A stretch of DNA of 64,000 nt from contig CM043958.1 in the NCBI GenBank assembly GCA_014529385.2, forward strand, positions 157,704,793 through 157,768,792, read 5' to 3'. The position numbers were made by a program, and so were the translations under genes. Source of the stretch: Adiantum capillus-veneris (lineage: Eukaryota; Streptophyta; Polypodiopsida; Polypodiales; Pteridaceae). Below are positions 42,278-54,038 of the stretch, piece by piece. Every line of letters starts with the position of its first letter. The stretch's first letter is position 1. The notes beneath the pieces were generated by a model that was given only the letters and a program-made list of their open reading frames with translations, did no database searches and was not told the DNA's origin.

Positions 42278-43144
42278 GACAGTAAGCACGCTTACTGTCT
42301 CTAAGGGATTTTTGGCCAATTTCTCAACTTTGAGCACATATGCACCTCAAAATACATCAATATACATGCATTTGACCCACAAAATCACAAAAGCCCCATC
42401 CTTAGACCAAAATCCAAGCTCATCAGTCTGCCAACATCAATCCTGGTGAATAAACCATGATACCCAATTCCAAGTTGAGAGCCAAGCTCCACAATTGCTT
42501 CTTAGAGCCTCTATGAGCCATCCATAAAGCTACATTCTCAAAAAGTTCAAAAAATGCTCAAGAGACAGTAAGCGCTCTTACTGTCTCCCATGTCCAAACT
42601 ACTACCAAAGTTTCCAGATAGCTCCTATACATCACCATGATTACATTGGCTAAGCCTCCTACCAAGTAAAAATGCAAAAAACCATCACTTAGCCATTTCA
42701 TTCACCAGCTAGCCAACTCTGGACCTACTGTTGCCAAGGAGCATCACACTATCAAAGTCATCACATCAAAAATCATCAAATGATGCCTTCCAGCTAACCC
42801 TATCATTACAGATCAAAAAACCAGCTCCATATCATTCTGGAGACAGTAAGCGCGCTTACTGTCTCAATGCCCAGAAGTTCACTTGCACCCCATCAAAAGC
42901 TGTATCTAGCCTCATTGCACAACGTTTGTGAAACCACAAGCACTATGCATCAAAATTTCACTAAGTTACCTATTTATACAGCTCACCTACCATCTAGGGT
43001 TTGCCATATCTCATGGTATATTGATCCATATTACACCAAAATTGGGGAGTACAGTCCATATGCATTGTATTACATGCCTATCCACTCATTGTCACCTCAA
43101 AGTGCCAAAAACACCTACTGGAGACAATAAACACGCTCACTGTC
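42278..43144 (+). repeat. Palindrome array 2 of element B (before 3' gene)
   Basis: Four copies of the 22-bp palindrome lie at 42278-42299 (one mismatch), 42564-42585 (one mismatch), 42842-42863 (perfect) and 43123-43144 (degenerate). Start-to-start spacings are 286, 278 and 281 bp. Each is flanked by 'ctcc' or 'ctc' type extensions. The intervening sequence is diverged but shares loose words such as 'gtccaaact', 'agctcc[ta]atac' and 'catgcat', suggesting decayed tandem units. The array ends 170 bp before the ATG of the 3' gene. Confidence 0.9.
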
Positions 43145-43315
43145 TGATGTTGCTAAATTGTCAGTTTTAGTGTTTTGGGCTTGCAAGCATGCTTTATACA
43201 TATATTTTGAGTGTTACTTGCATTTGATGATCATCAAAGATTCAGTTGAAGCTCCTATCCAGCACTCTGACTATACACTGACAACTTTCAAGTTGGTGGT
43301 CTGCTTACAAGGAAA

Positions 43316-46300
43316 ATGCAAGAAGGAAAGAGTCCAGCCAAGAGACCTAGAAGAAAGTCCATCAAGCAAGAATTAGAAGAGATTCCCCCTTATACTATCC
43401 TGAAGAGGACAATGAAGGAAGCAACCACCTACCTAAAGAGAGAGCTTTTGGAAGCACACAGTGCAACCATATATGAGGGAATATTCAGAACCCCAGACAA
43501 CCAACTGGTGGATGTCCCCCTAACCCCAAGAGAAGTCTATGGGCTCACCAGCCAGCACCAAGATGACTTGGAAAAAGTGGATATGCATAGATATTTTGAA
43601 ATGGAGCCGTGCGGAGTAGATTTACAGAGAGCTTATGAGCTTCTGCACACATTTCAAGCAGATGGCATTGCCCATATCACCAATATGGCCAATGAAAAAG
43701 TCCAAGTACACATAAGCCAAAAAGTTATTGCAGCTGCACTGAACATGTCAAACACGGGGATGCCAATGAGGGCTCGACATGAAAGAGAGCCAAATACATT
43801 TGTAAAGCAGGATTCAGCCGCTACATTTGATAGCATTATCTGCCAGAGGGCTCGGCTCCCCACCAGGATTTATCAGCACTTCTTTCATATTACAGATAAA
43901 AGACCGCCCCGCTTCACCACCCCCAACCATGCAGTGGCTACTACATTCTCATGGGCTTGCCGACAACATGCCCCTGTGGATATATATCATCCACAGTACA
44001 TTCATTATAATCTCCTTCACCTCCGAAGAAAGGGCCCTTTCAAATATTTAGCTGCCCCCGAAGTTCTGACAAGAATTGCATATGAGGCCATTAGGGCCAC
44101 AACTTAGCTACCACCTGCTCCCTCCCAACAAGATTGGTTACAAGATATTGATTCCTCTGACGACGAGCCACCCAAGCCGAAGGCTAAGCCGGTGAGGGTA
44201 GGATTAAGAAGGAGGTTAGTGACAGTGCAAGAAGAGGAGGAGGAAGAAGAGGAAACACATCATGAAGCCTCGCAACCAGAAAGTGATTCCGAAGAGGAAG
44301 AACAAGCGGGAACCTCTTCTAAACCACAACCAACACAAGCATCAAAGCCGGAGACTGAGGGAGAGGAAGAGGAACACACCCCATTGATGACAAGGAAAAG
44401 GAAAATACCTCCCACAGCTCCAGTGCAAGAGGATCCACTACAAAAGAAGGCTCGCCTTGAACGCCTAAAAGAAACATACAAGAGGCAACGGGTAGTAGCC
44501 AGTGACCTTGAGGAGCAATGGAATCCACGAGAATCACGCGTCAAAAAGCCCTCAGTCACCACGGACGAAGAGGACCTCCTTCTCAAAGTATATCTAAAGG
44601 AAGAGGAGGAAAGACTTGCCAAAGAGAGGATGGAAAGAATGGAGGGCTCAGCAGCATATGAACCACTTGTAACAGAACAACAGCCTCCATCTCCTCCTCC
44701 ACAACCTGAAGAGCCACACATCTCAGAAGCACAACCTGCACAAGCAACACAAACAGAGTCTGAGATAGCTAAAGACGAAGCTCATAAGCAAAAGTAAGAT
44801 TCAACTCAATTGAGTGGAGAAATTGCGGCAAGAAAGGTATCTGTCTATGTAACAAGAACTCACATACTAAGTCAACAATATGCAGGACTTGAAGAAGAGG
44901 GAGAGCCCGAGGTCCAAAGTGCTCCAATTATTATCAACCTCGAAGATTATGAAGCGGCTCCGCCTCCAAAGGAAGAAACTGTCAAGCTTGCTATGCCAGA
45001 GAAGCAAAAAGAAGCTGAAAGTCTAGCTCACACACCAATAACTGAATCATCAAAGGCACGAGAAGACACAGCTGCAGTACCACTTATATTCCACACTCCT
45101 CCAGCAGTGGTCCCACCGCCGATGCAGACCTTCGGTCAAGGCTTGGACTTCTTTGCTGCTCAGATTACAATGATGACCGAAGGAATGAAGCATCAGGCCA
45201 GGCAGCTTGAGCAAGAAACAACTACAAAGAGCTTGCAGCTTGAAAAGGCACTCCAAGAAGCAGCTCAATTGAAAGAACAGCTAACCAACACTAATGATGA
45301 GCTAAGAAAACTACATACTCAGTTTATAGCAGAAAAGGAGCTGCATCAGAAAGCAAGACATGAGTATAGTGAACTCAAATTTATGTATGATCTGGGCACG
45401 AATCACATCACTTCCTTAAAGGCCCAAGTCTAGCTTCAAAGTGAACTCATCGACAAGCTCAAAGGCTATGCAAAAGCCGAGGCCACCTCCTCCTCAGCTC
45501 AAATAGCTATGCATGAAAAAGATCAGAAGATAGAAGAGCTCGAGAAGAAGCTGAGGATGGAAGCCTTCCAGAGAGAAGAGCTGATAGCTCAATCTATGCT
45601 ACAAAAAGACCAACTCCTTCTAGAAAATGCAAATTTAAAGCAACAGCTGGCACTCTTAAAAGCTTCAAGTTCACGGCGGCCAAATATAGCGCCTACATCT
45701 ACCAGGCCTAAAGCCAGGCCACTAGAGACAGAAGGGACTGTACAGCAAGAGATGCCTCCAGAGGAACCAATATCTGCACCTGCTACAGAGCCAGAGCCTA
45801 CTACAGCTGAAGCAGCAGACAAAGAGCTTACATTGAATGAATTGGCAGAGCTGCAGTTAAGAGAGCGCATGGAGACCCTCCATGAGAGGTATCATTGGAA
45901 GAGCCTAAGCTGGGAGCAGCGTATACTACACTCTGCAAATGTCGCTCACCTGACTCCCCAGCAGATAAATGAAGCTTGGTATGTGCGCATGCTTCCCTTT
46001 CCACTGATGAAGTTTGAATCTCTTGATTTCAAGCAGAGTATTTTAGCTGAGCTTAAAAGGACGGCAGAGGAGCAGCAGGTGCCGGAGAAAAGTCTTGAAC
46101 CTACATGGTGACAGAGATGGCTTAAGAAGCATCCAGAATTTCTTATCCATCAAGTCCACGCACCTAGATACATTAAAGAAGATCGTACAGCCTGCCCCTG
46201 TCCGCGAGTATACACATGGCAAGAGTTTGAGCACCTTCAGAAGGAGCATCCCACTTGGATGAACTATCCACTACTGCCAGCTCCTAAGCCAAGTGACTAC

Positions 46301-46864
46301 CTTACAGAAGAATATATGATCAGATCACTGACTGAAGCTGAGGAAATGTACAGAGGTCTCCCAGACCTATCTACAGGCATGCTAAGGAAAATATGTCGGA
46401 TGCTACTAACCTGTATACAGGTATACCACCAGACGGAGTTAACCGACACTCCCTGGTTGGGTTTTTTGGAGGGTACAAGAGGCCTATACTATGATCTATC
46501 CGGCCAACCCGATGAAGTCATTTTGCATGGATTTTTTGCTCGTCTAATGTTTTTGCCCTACTACCTCCAAACATTCGAAGAGGCTTTCTACACCGGCTTC
46601 TTCTCCTATAATTCAAAGATCTTCAACATCGAAGTCGCAGACCTTAGAGCAAGATATGTAAGTTATACAACGATCGAGTTGAAGCATGGGATCCAGAATA
46701 TCCCACTATTAGCCATTGAAAAGGAGAAGAAGGCCTAGTTCAAAGCGGCCCTTAAGCTTATGGCAGGGCGCAGATTAGAAAGATGTCCACTCAATTGGAC
46801 AGATGAAACGCCAAGCGCTCAACACACTCCACAACAACCCCATGTCGAGGACGACTTGGTTTAG
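43316..46864 (+). pseudogene. Extra 3' gene of element B, coiled-coil protein
   Basis: One reading frame runs from ATG 43316 to the terminal TAG at 46862, about 1180 codons, interrupted only by single stops at 44105 (TAG), 44795 (TAA), 45431 (TAG), 46109 (TGA) and 46736 (TAG). There is no frameshift. The N-terminus has a basic patch 'PAKRPRRKSIKQ', a possible nuclear signal. A globular block (to about 44100) with 'QHFFHITDKRPPRFT' and 'PEVLTRIAYEAI' distantly recalls the plant 'putative transposon protein' domain of Ogre-type ORF1. Then come Glu-rich and Pro-rich linkers, heptad-rich coiled coils (45130-45670) and a C-terminal block with 'LPDLSTGMLRKICRMLL', 'FLEGTRGLYYDL' and 'FEEAFYTGFF'. 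No membrane segment is seen, so it is not env-like. Homologues are in E and C. Confidence 0.85.
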
Positions 46865-46875
46865 GAGGGGGGGAA
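46863..46875 (+). promoter_or_regulatory. Polypurine tract of element B
   Basis: AGGAGGGGGGGAA directly before the 3' LTR start TGTTGCAGG. It overlaps the terminal stop of the 3' gene. Element C has a matching tract. Confidence 0.9.
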
Positions 46876-47808
46876 TGTTGCAGGTCAGCAACGGTGGATA
46901 GAGGCCACCACTACATCAAGTCAAATCCCCGCCTTTTTGTATTAATTTTTTGCTCTGAAGCCGAGCTTGTAATATTTTTGCTATTCAAATGTAAAGGATT
47001 TATCTTCTTGGGCCATGGGCTTCCAAGTTGTACTGATTCCCAACTCAAGCACACAATTGATTATTGAGCCATGTATCTATGGGAAACCCTCCTTCCACAA
47101 GACCTAAGTATAAAGGTCAAAATGAAGGGTTTTGTATGGATGATTTTATGCGTTTAAAAAAAAACTCTCTGTGCGGGCAGCTTATCTATTTGGTGTGTGC
47201 ATCTTCTTTGATTGCTATCTTGTGCTGCACGAGTCACATTGCAGAACCGAGACCACAGGCGCGTTCAGCTCATCGAGCTCTTCGATTCAACGCCCACCAT
47301 TCGCCACGAGACGCTACTTCACGAGCCTCGACCTACGGACTTACATGTGAGTTTTTGGGAGTTTAGGGTAGATTTAAGCGAAACCAACCATAGAGTAGGG
47401 TAGCTCTCCCTTAGACGCAGCTGTAGAGACCATTTGGGACCGTTTCCGACAACTTCCATTTTGCTGTCAGACAGTAAGCGTGTTTTCTGCCACGGTGCAG
47501 AATTCAGGTTTGAGGGTCTAGGTAGCTTGGGGACATGTAGAAAATTACCTATGGTGAGTTTCGTGTCAAACCGAGGTCATTAGCTCAAGGTTTAGCTTAG
47601 TTTCGTGACATAGGAGGTTCTTGGCATATTTGGGTATTTTCGCACACACAGGACTTAGAGATTTTAGATGACCATTCCATAAGTATTCGACAAGAGATTG
47701 AGACCCTCTTGGCACGCCTCCATGCCCTAATCGGATCAGCAACATCCCTAGTGACATTTTTATGTGTTGAGTAGGTTCTCGCTTGCTACGAGCGACACTC
47801 AGAAAACA
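46876..47808 (+). mobile_element. 3' LTR of element B
   Basis: 933 bp, TGTTGCAGG...GAAAACA. The half-degenerate palindrome is again present (47470-47489). By eye it differs from the 5' LTR at about 45 positions, a good part of them C/T or G/A. Confidence 0.95.
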
Positions 47809-49196
47809 CTCTAGTTAGTACATTCCAAATTAGATTTCATGATACCTAGTTCAAACATTATTCATGAAACCTAAAACTCAAACACAGTAGAATACTCTTT
47901 GAAAAGAACGATGGACTCTCTTTCATGTACCTATGCTTTAATTATATCTCTACGATTAGCAACCTTACAAGAGGTTTTCTCAAAGATGAATCAAAAAGTC
48001 GTATTTTCACAACTACAAACTACTAGTTTCTAAGTGATTTGTGGGCCCAAGATCTTACAGTACAAAAAGAAATTTACATTCTCCCAGATGCATAAATTAT
48101 CCAAGTTAAGATAAGTACAACAACAAACATCTAATGAATTTAATGAGATTTACTTTAACCAAAAACAACTAGTATCTGAAACAAAACCATAGATGTTTCC
48201 ATCAATGTTTTAATTAAAAAACGCCCCATAGGCTTTATTTGCATTTTCTATTCTTGAGATACAGGCAAAATCTAGTGCAGGTGTATAGATACTAACGTGG
48301 ATTAACACAAGTATGTGCTCCCAATTTTGAAGCTGGTGTATTTAAGCGAAACTCAGGAGATGCTCCACTAGGGCTTGAGGTGAAAAAAGTGAATTGTGAC
48401 ACGCGGAGGAGAGAAGGGAGAGAGGAAATGATAGGACATCTGATAGGTTGACGGGCGAAACCAGATTTTTTGATGCATTGCATACATGCGGTAGACCACC
48501 ACTGTGCGGGGGGGAGTGATCGCGAGAGACGCAACGATGGCTCTTTGTCTGTCGATCGGGAGCGGATACAGGTTCGAGGTTTGTGTGTGTGTGTGTGCGC
48601 GCGCGCGCGCAGGCGTAGGTTGAGAGTAAAGGCATTATGTAGGCGGGGTCTGCGATGACCAGGAAGTAGTCGAAGAGAGAGGCAGAGAGGAGCCTGTTGC
48701 GACAGAGGGGAGCTGCTGTCCATGCCTCTGCAAGCGAAGCATGCGCGGGCATAGAGAGCGAATCGATGGGCAAACACGCGAGGAAAGAGAGAGAACAGAG
48801 ACAAAAGAGAGAGGAGAGAGAGGGATTGATTTAGGTGTTTTTGTTTGGGGGGAGGGATCTCGTAAGATTCCGCTTAATAAGTATGTAGACCCGCTATGCA
48901 ACAAGATTGATAGAACATAAAAGTCTCCTTTCATGATTTTTTTTTTGTTTTAACTTCTCTTTACTTTGTTTTCTCTTTACTTTGTGATCTTTTAAGAGTC
49001 CTTACATGAGGTTAGAGCTAAGACACCACTTTTTATCTATACATATATCTATATCTATATCTATACAATTATAAAAGGGGGAAGAATTTCTCCTCCTCCC
49101 CTTGACATGTAGCCGCAACAGTTTGATTTGATATGTGAGCTCTACAGTTCCGATGACACAGATTGAAGCGCTCGTGCATGTGTGCGCGTGCACACA

Positions 49197-49241
<45 letters not shown>

Positions 49242-49967
49242 CCGAAAACCACTGACCACACTAGTATATTATATCAAAAAAAGAGGAATGAGACTCCACG
49301 TGGCTACAAATCTTGCAGCCACAACGCCACTCCTTTTTCTTCTCGATCATCGCCACGTTGGTTGGCATTGCATTGGGTTGCGGGTGAGTGGATCGCTAGC
49401 CCTAAGCACTAGATGGCACGAGCCCCTTCAAATGGGATCAAGGGTGGGGGTGAGAATGGTGAGATGTGAGTATTGTAGGCAATACGATCGGGGGGTCCGA
49501 ATTTACAAATTCGCGCGACCCGAATTTACAAGATTACGCGGTCCGAGTTTATGAAACTATCCCGTATTTACAAATCGACCCGCATTTACATATGTGGCAT
49601 TGAAATGCTATATACTTCAATGAATGCATGCCTACGTGGTGGTTAGAGCACGTGCACCACACGAGGGAGGTCGTGGGTTCGAGGCTCAAGATACGGACCC
49701 GAATTTAAATACCTACTGGCCCGAATTTTTCTGCTGGCCCAAATTTACCGAATTTACAAAAACACATCCGACGGCTCGAATGACCCTCACCGTTGATCCC
49801 GTTTGAAAAGACCCGTGCCAAGTAGATTGGCTTTGATTTGAGGGAACAGCTTCACCCTCAGCCCTCATCTCTTTGCTCCTTTCAGCTTTTTTTGCGCCCT
49901 GAAAGGTAGCCATCAATCTTGCTGCGCACTCACAGCTCACCCTGTGCTACTCATGGAACCGTCTGCC
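47809..49967. other. Spacer with microsatellites
   Basis: No gene is recognised. A (GT)n/(GC)n run lies at about 48580-48611, a (CA)n run followed by (GA)n at about 49190-49241, and four ATCTAT-type units at 49036-49065. Around 49499-49765 the phrase 'cgaatttaca' recurs about eight times ('cccgaatttaca', 'cccgcatttaca'), a loose minisatellite. Confidence 0.55.
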
Positions 49968-50279
49968 TCAACCTCGTAGAGCGATAGGTTGAGCTGCCAT
50001 GGCTTGTAAGCTGGTTAATGGTTTGGAGCTTTTGACCAAGTACTTGAACACGCTTGGGTTCTCTGCGTCCCACTCTAGGAACTCGCGATATCGAGTCCTC
50101 GATGAGCTTCTTCATGAAATCAATGTCGGGCTTGAAGAGACGCTGAAGCTCCTGCACACATTGATCGGCGATGAGCTCCTGGCCAAACAGGCGTCCACGT
50201 TATACCGCCTCTCTTTGTCCATATGTTCCATCACCGCCTGCCATGGCTTATACGTCGCTTTTATTTTGGAGCTTTTGAC
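49968..50279 (-). pseudogene. Cullin C-terminal (WHB/neddylation) fragment
   Basis: In minus sense a CT-rich tract and TTTTGTGTGCAG, a good 3' splice acceptor, lead into a segment reading 'VMEHMDKERRYNVDACL'. After a deletion and frame change come 'GQELIADQCVQELQRLFKPD' and 'IDFMKKLIEDSISR', and after one more base shift 'EFLEWDAENPSVFKYLV', ending at TGA 49968-49970. This is the winged-helix end of a cullin (family pattern: ...D-A-x-[IL]-V-R..., FKPD...KKRIE-x-LI-x-R-[ED]-[YF]-L-E-R-D...NP..F.YLA). Cullins are scaffolds of nuclear and cytosolic ubiquitin ligases. The neddylation-site segment (VRIMK) is lost and two frameshifts are present. Upstream cullin exons were not found, so it is a relic of the last exon. 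Confidence 0.65.
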
Positions 50280-50287
50280 CTGCACAC

Positions 50288-50333
<46 letters not shown>

Positions 50334-50363
50334 CAAAGCCAAGAAAACCTCTGGCTAACCAAA

Positions 50364-50414
<51 letters not shown>

Positions 50415-50541
50415 CCTCTGTTGTTCCCGTCATGCATCGTTTGTGTGTGTGTGAGAGAGAGAGAGAGACCCCCAATGCCAAGAAAACCTCTGCTTATTTC
50501 TCTTTCTCCAAAGAACACAGAGAGCTAACCAAAGCTCGCCT

Positions 50542-50584
<43 letters not shown>

Positions 50585-51000
50585 CGGGGCGGGGGGGGGG
50601 GGGGGGGGGGGGGGCTTGAGCACATAAGGCCGCTCAAGAAATTTGGCTTTGAAGGTGTTCAACGTGCAAGCTTGAGCACATAATCACAGCCACTTGCACA
50701 TTTGCCTCTAGCCACCCAAGAAGGCGAGCGTCGGCATCTTTGTGTTGAGCAAGAGGACGAAACCCTGTTGGTTGGCTGGCTCGCTGTGAAATCACAGGCT
50801 TGATTTTTTTGGTCGCTGGAGCAACAATTGTCACCCAAAAAGGAGTGGCCACATCAACTGACACCCCTGTAGAGGGTGTGTGGGTGACTGTGCAACCACT
50901 GGCTGTGCTTATGTCCTCAGCACAAGAGAGAGTCCACTTTGGAGCTTTCGACCTGCCATGGCTTATAAGCCGCTTTCAGCGTTGGAGGTTTTGACTTGCG

Positions 51001-51083
<83 letters not shown>

Positions 51084-51137
51084 CCTCTATTGTTCTTGTC
51101 GTGCATCATGAGTGTGTGTCTGTGTGTGTGTGTGTGG

Positions 51138-51140
<3 letters not shown>
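50240..51140. repeat. Local duplications around AG microsatellites
   Basis: The block 'gccatggcttata' with 'ttttgac[ct]tgc.cacac' then (AG)n then 'gccacctctattgttc' occurs at about 50240-50430 and again at about 50955-51140. Parts of it ('ccatggcttgtaag', 'tggagcttttgacc') also occur in the cullin fragment at 49998. (AG)n runs lie at about 50290-50332, 50371-50409, 50449-50468, 50543-50582, 51005-51078 and 51139-51169. A G-rich run lies at about 50583-50614. Confidence 0.75.
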
Positions 51141-51169
<29 letters not shown>

Positions 51170-51171
<2 letters not shown>

Positions 51172-51891
51172 CAGAGCGAGAAGAAGAAGAAGAAGAAGAA
51201 GAGAATTTTAAAGTCGTACAGGTAACTATCCCAAGTGGATTCCAAAACTTAGGGCGGCTTTAGAAATGTCCACGGACATTCTCACGCGACTGCATACTTC
51301 TAATAAAAAGGTGCCACTTCAGTGGACATTCACGAAATAGCTTCACACATCAACTGGATGGCCATTAGTTGGCAGTTGACTTGACGGACAGACTGCAGCG
51401 TTGCTCCCCATGGAGCTTGCGGACATGCTCATGAAACTTCAATCATGGTTGCTGCTTCTGCACCAGGCGAAGCCACGATGACGTGCTAAATTGCAAAAAA
51501 TTCTATATGATTCTTTTGTCCGCAATTTGTTTGTGAAAGGTGTTGCGGACGTCCACTCAGGGTGTTGCAAATTTGAGCGGCCAAGGCGTTTGAAGCTCAC
51601 AAACGTCCGCGGATGTTCGTCAATGGGGACAAGAGAGGTCTGAAGCGAGTGAGGCTTTCTGTACAAACAGTCCAACTAACTATTTCATATGGCATTCTAG
51701 TGGGGTTCCATGATCCATCATTTGAGTCTTGCAGTACAAAAGTTTTGCAGCCTTTGGGGGCTGTCTCGCGGGCCCTTCTATCTCCCTGCCTCTCTGGACC
51801 ACCTGTCCATAATTAGTTATCTCCCTCTATATTACTCTTGGGGATGATCCTACGATTGGATGACACTCAAACTTATTCTTCTTCTTCTTCT

Positions 51892-51948
<57 letters not shown>

Positions 51949-53035
51949 TGGCCGCTAATTTTAGTACCTGTGTAATTGAATCTTGGGCTAGGACCTACAC
52001 CATTGGTGGCATGGTGTAGAGAGCATGTTGGGACAACATATCAAAAGGTGGAACGTAAAGCTCAGTCGAGGGTGCTGGACGTGAAATCTTGCTTAGAAGA
52101 GCTAGCATCACACAATCACAGAGGGTATGGTACCACAATAGAGTAGGGCAAAGAGCCAGTGGACATAAGCGGCAAGACTCTCAAGCTTGAAAACTCAAGA
52201 CATATTTCAGGCATGCCTATCAGCATCACGGAGGCAGGCGCTAGGCCATTGAGTTCAAGCGACATGGAGTTTGAGTGGCATGGAGTTCCACTGATGTGAG
52301 TCGAGCGTCGATCGTGCCATCACTAAAATCTTCCCCACTTTCTCTTTTCCATTCCTCCATGGGCTCGAGAAAGAACTTGAGTGTGTTGTCTACCTCTCTC
52401 TTTGACATCCACAATATCCTCTAACTTCTTCTCAAATGCAAGCATGCCTTTCACCTCGAGTGCGTCGATACATTGCTTAACAGCCACTCCAACTACCCTT
52501 TATGTCAAATCAGAGTTGATAATAATGATGTTTTCATCTATAGTTAAGTGCAACATTGATGAACCCCGTTGAAATCCCAATGCAAGGAGGAGGCCATCGT
52601 CAGTTGAGGAGGCCATTGTCAGTTAAGTGAATTCAAATGTTGAAGCCTCAACAAGAATTGACAAGCATTTGAGGTTTAAGTGCAAAGAGAAGCTGAAAAC
52701 TAGAGAATGCAGCCAAGTGTCACTGCCCTCCTTGGCTTGGGTAGCCTTTTATTGTGTGGCAAGGGTGGCATCTCTAACTTGCTCCTGCTCCTACGCAGCT
52801 CTGCCATTCTTTACGCATTGTGGTGGGTGGGCATTGCTAGCCTTTGTAGCCCTAGTGTCCTTGGCTTGTTGTGCATGGTGTGAAGTGGAAGTGGAAGTGG
52901 AAGGTTGACGACCAATAACGTGCAAGCATCTAGCCTTCCAAATCATCCACAAGGTGATACCAAGTAGCAAAAATCATATCGCAATAGGTGGTGTCCAATG
53001 GACTACAATGTTTTAATTGATTGGAGGCCCCCGCT

Positions 53036-53070
<35 letters not shown>

Positions 53071-53986
53071 CCCTTTTTTGGTGCCGCAGGGAGGCACCAC
53101 CACCACCTCCGGCGGTGGGAGTCTCACTCGTATTGAAAAAGTACCATTCATAACTCTTGAGTTGTTGGGCATGATAAGCTTCCAAAATGAATGTACTAGT
53201 GTATTTTATCAAAGCCTGCAAAATCACTAGTTGAGTCTCATTATACAAAGCATAGGAAATTTTATAGAATACTAATTTATTTTTTCCGTAAAATCCATGG
53301 TTCCAGTGCCCCTCCATTTTTTATTCTAGACATTAGATTAAGTACAAAAAAATCACATTGTCCTTATTCATTGAGCTAACTTTGACTATGATCATCCTTG
53401 CCAAGTTTTGCCAAAGTGTCTCATTAAGGGGAATCTACAAAGATCCTCTGGCTTGGGGTGAAATGGAAAAGGAAAGGGCATTTTGAACAAAAAGCTTTAA
53501 AACAATAAAATACTCATATGAGCTTGAATGAAGGGTTTTTAATCTTTCGAGATGTTTACTCTGGTGTTTTGATAATTTTAAAAAATTTGAAGGACATTTT
53601 GGGAATTTTTGAAATTTGAGGGATAGTTTGGGAATTTCCACGAATTAGAGGGATATTTTGGTAATTTTCCCTGAAGATATTAGTGGATTCCTTTTTGGTT
53701 GAAAAGAAGGAAAAGGGAGGTGGGGACGTGGAGAGAGAGAGAGACAAAGATTTTTTTTTTTGGGTTGACGATCATACAGGTTGGCATGTGGCGCACAATG
53801 ATAGAGGCACGCAGAGAGAGTGCAGGCAGGAGGTGCTAACGCAACTGGCAAGCTAAAGGTGAAGCAAAGGGAGAGCGGAGGTGTTGAAGGAAGAGCGTGC
53901 ATGGGGAGAGAGAAAGTCGGTTTTTTTTTTTTGTGAATTGCTTGCATGAGAAGCGGCAGGGGAGATTTTTGGGGAACCTTTGTCTT

Positions 53987-54038
<52 letters not shown>

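Larger units (their letters stand above)
28947..47808 (+). mobile_element. 18.9-kb Tat-like Ty3 retrotransposon B
   Basis: A structurally near-complete giant LTR element. It has LTRs of 932 and 933 bp, a primer-binding site of non-Met type, a long leader with palindromes, and gag with zinc knuckles. Protease, truncated RT, RNase H and integrase without a chromodomain follow. A second protease-like domain, a Trp-Pro-Lys repeat region, a second palindrome array, a 3.5-kb extra 3' gene and a polypurine tract complete it. The target duplication is GTCTA (28942-28946) and CTCTA (47809-47813), one change in five. Non-chromoviral integrase, an 'ILGRPFM' protease tail and large size fit the Ogre/Tat/Athila branch. 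By eye the LTRs differ at roughly 5% of sites, so insertion is not recent. Stops, frameshifts and an RT deletion make it non-autonomous. Confidence 0.9.

Noticed and set aside
42278-43144. Regularly spaced palindromes as a CRISPR array
   Set aside because: Spacing is about 280 bp rather than about 60, spacers are not unit length, the context is a eukaryotic retrotransposon, and no cas-like genes exist.
44260-44721. Ser/Cys-rich minus-strand open frame in element B
   Set aside because: Antisense shadow of the Glu-rich linker of the 3' gene.
31848-46738. Programmed recoding or RNA editing of stops in element B
   Set aside because: Frameshifts, a deleted RT palm and diverged LTRs point to decay. 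U-to-C editing is known from organelles, not from nuclear retroelement transcripts.
43316-46864. Envelope-like gene interpretation of the post-pol ORF
   Set aside because: No signal peptide or transmembrane segment is visible. The protein is charged and coiled-coil rich with a possible nuclear signal.
49999-50280. Plus-strand 119-residue open frame over the cullin relic
   Set aside because: The minus strand gives a clear cullin pattern, so the plus frame is its antisense shadow running into an AG microsatellite.
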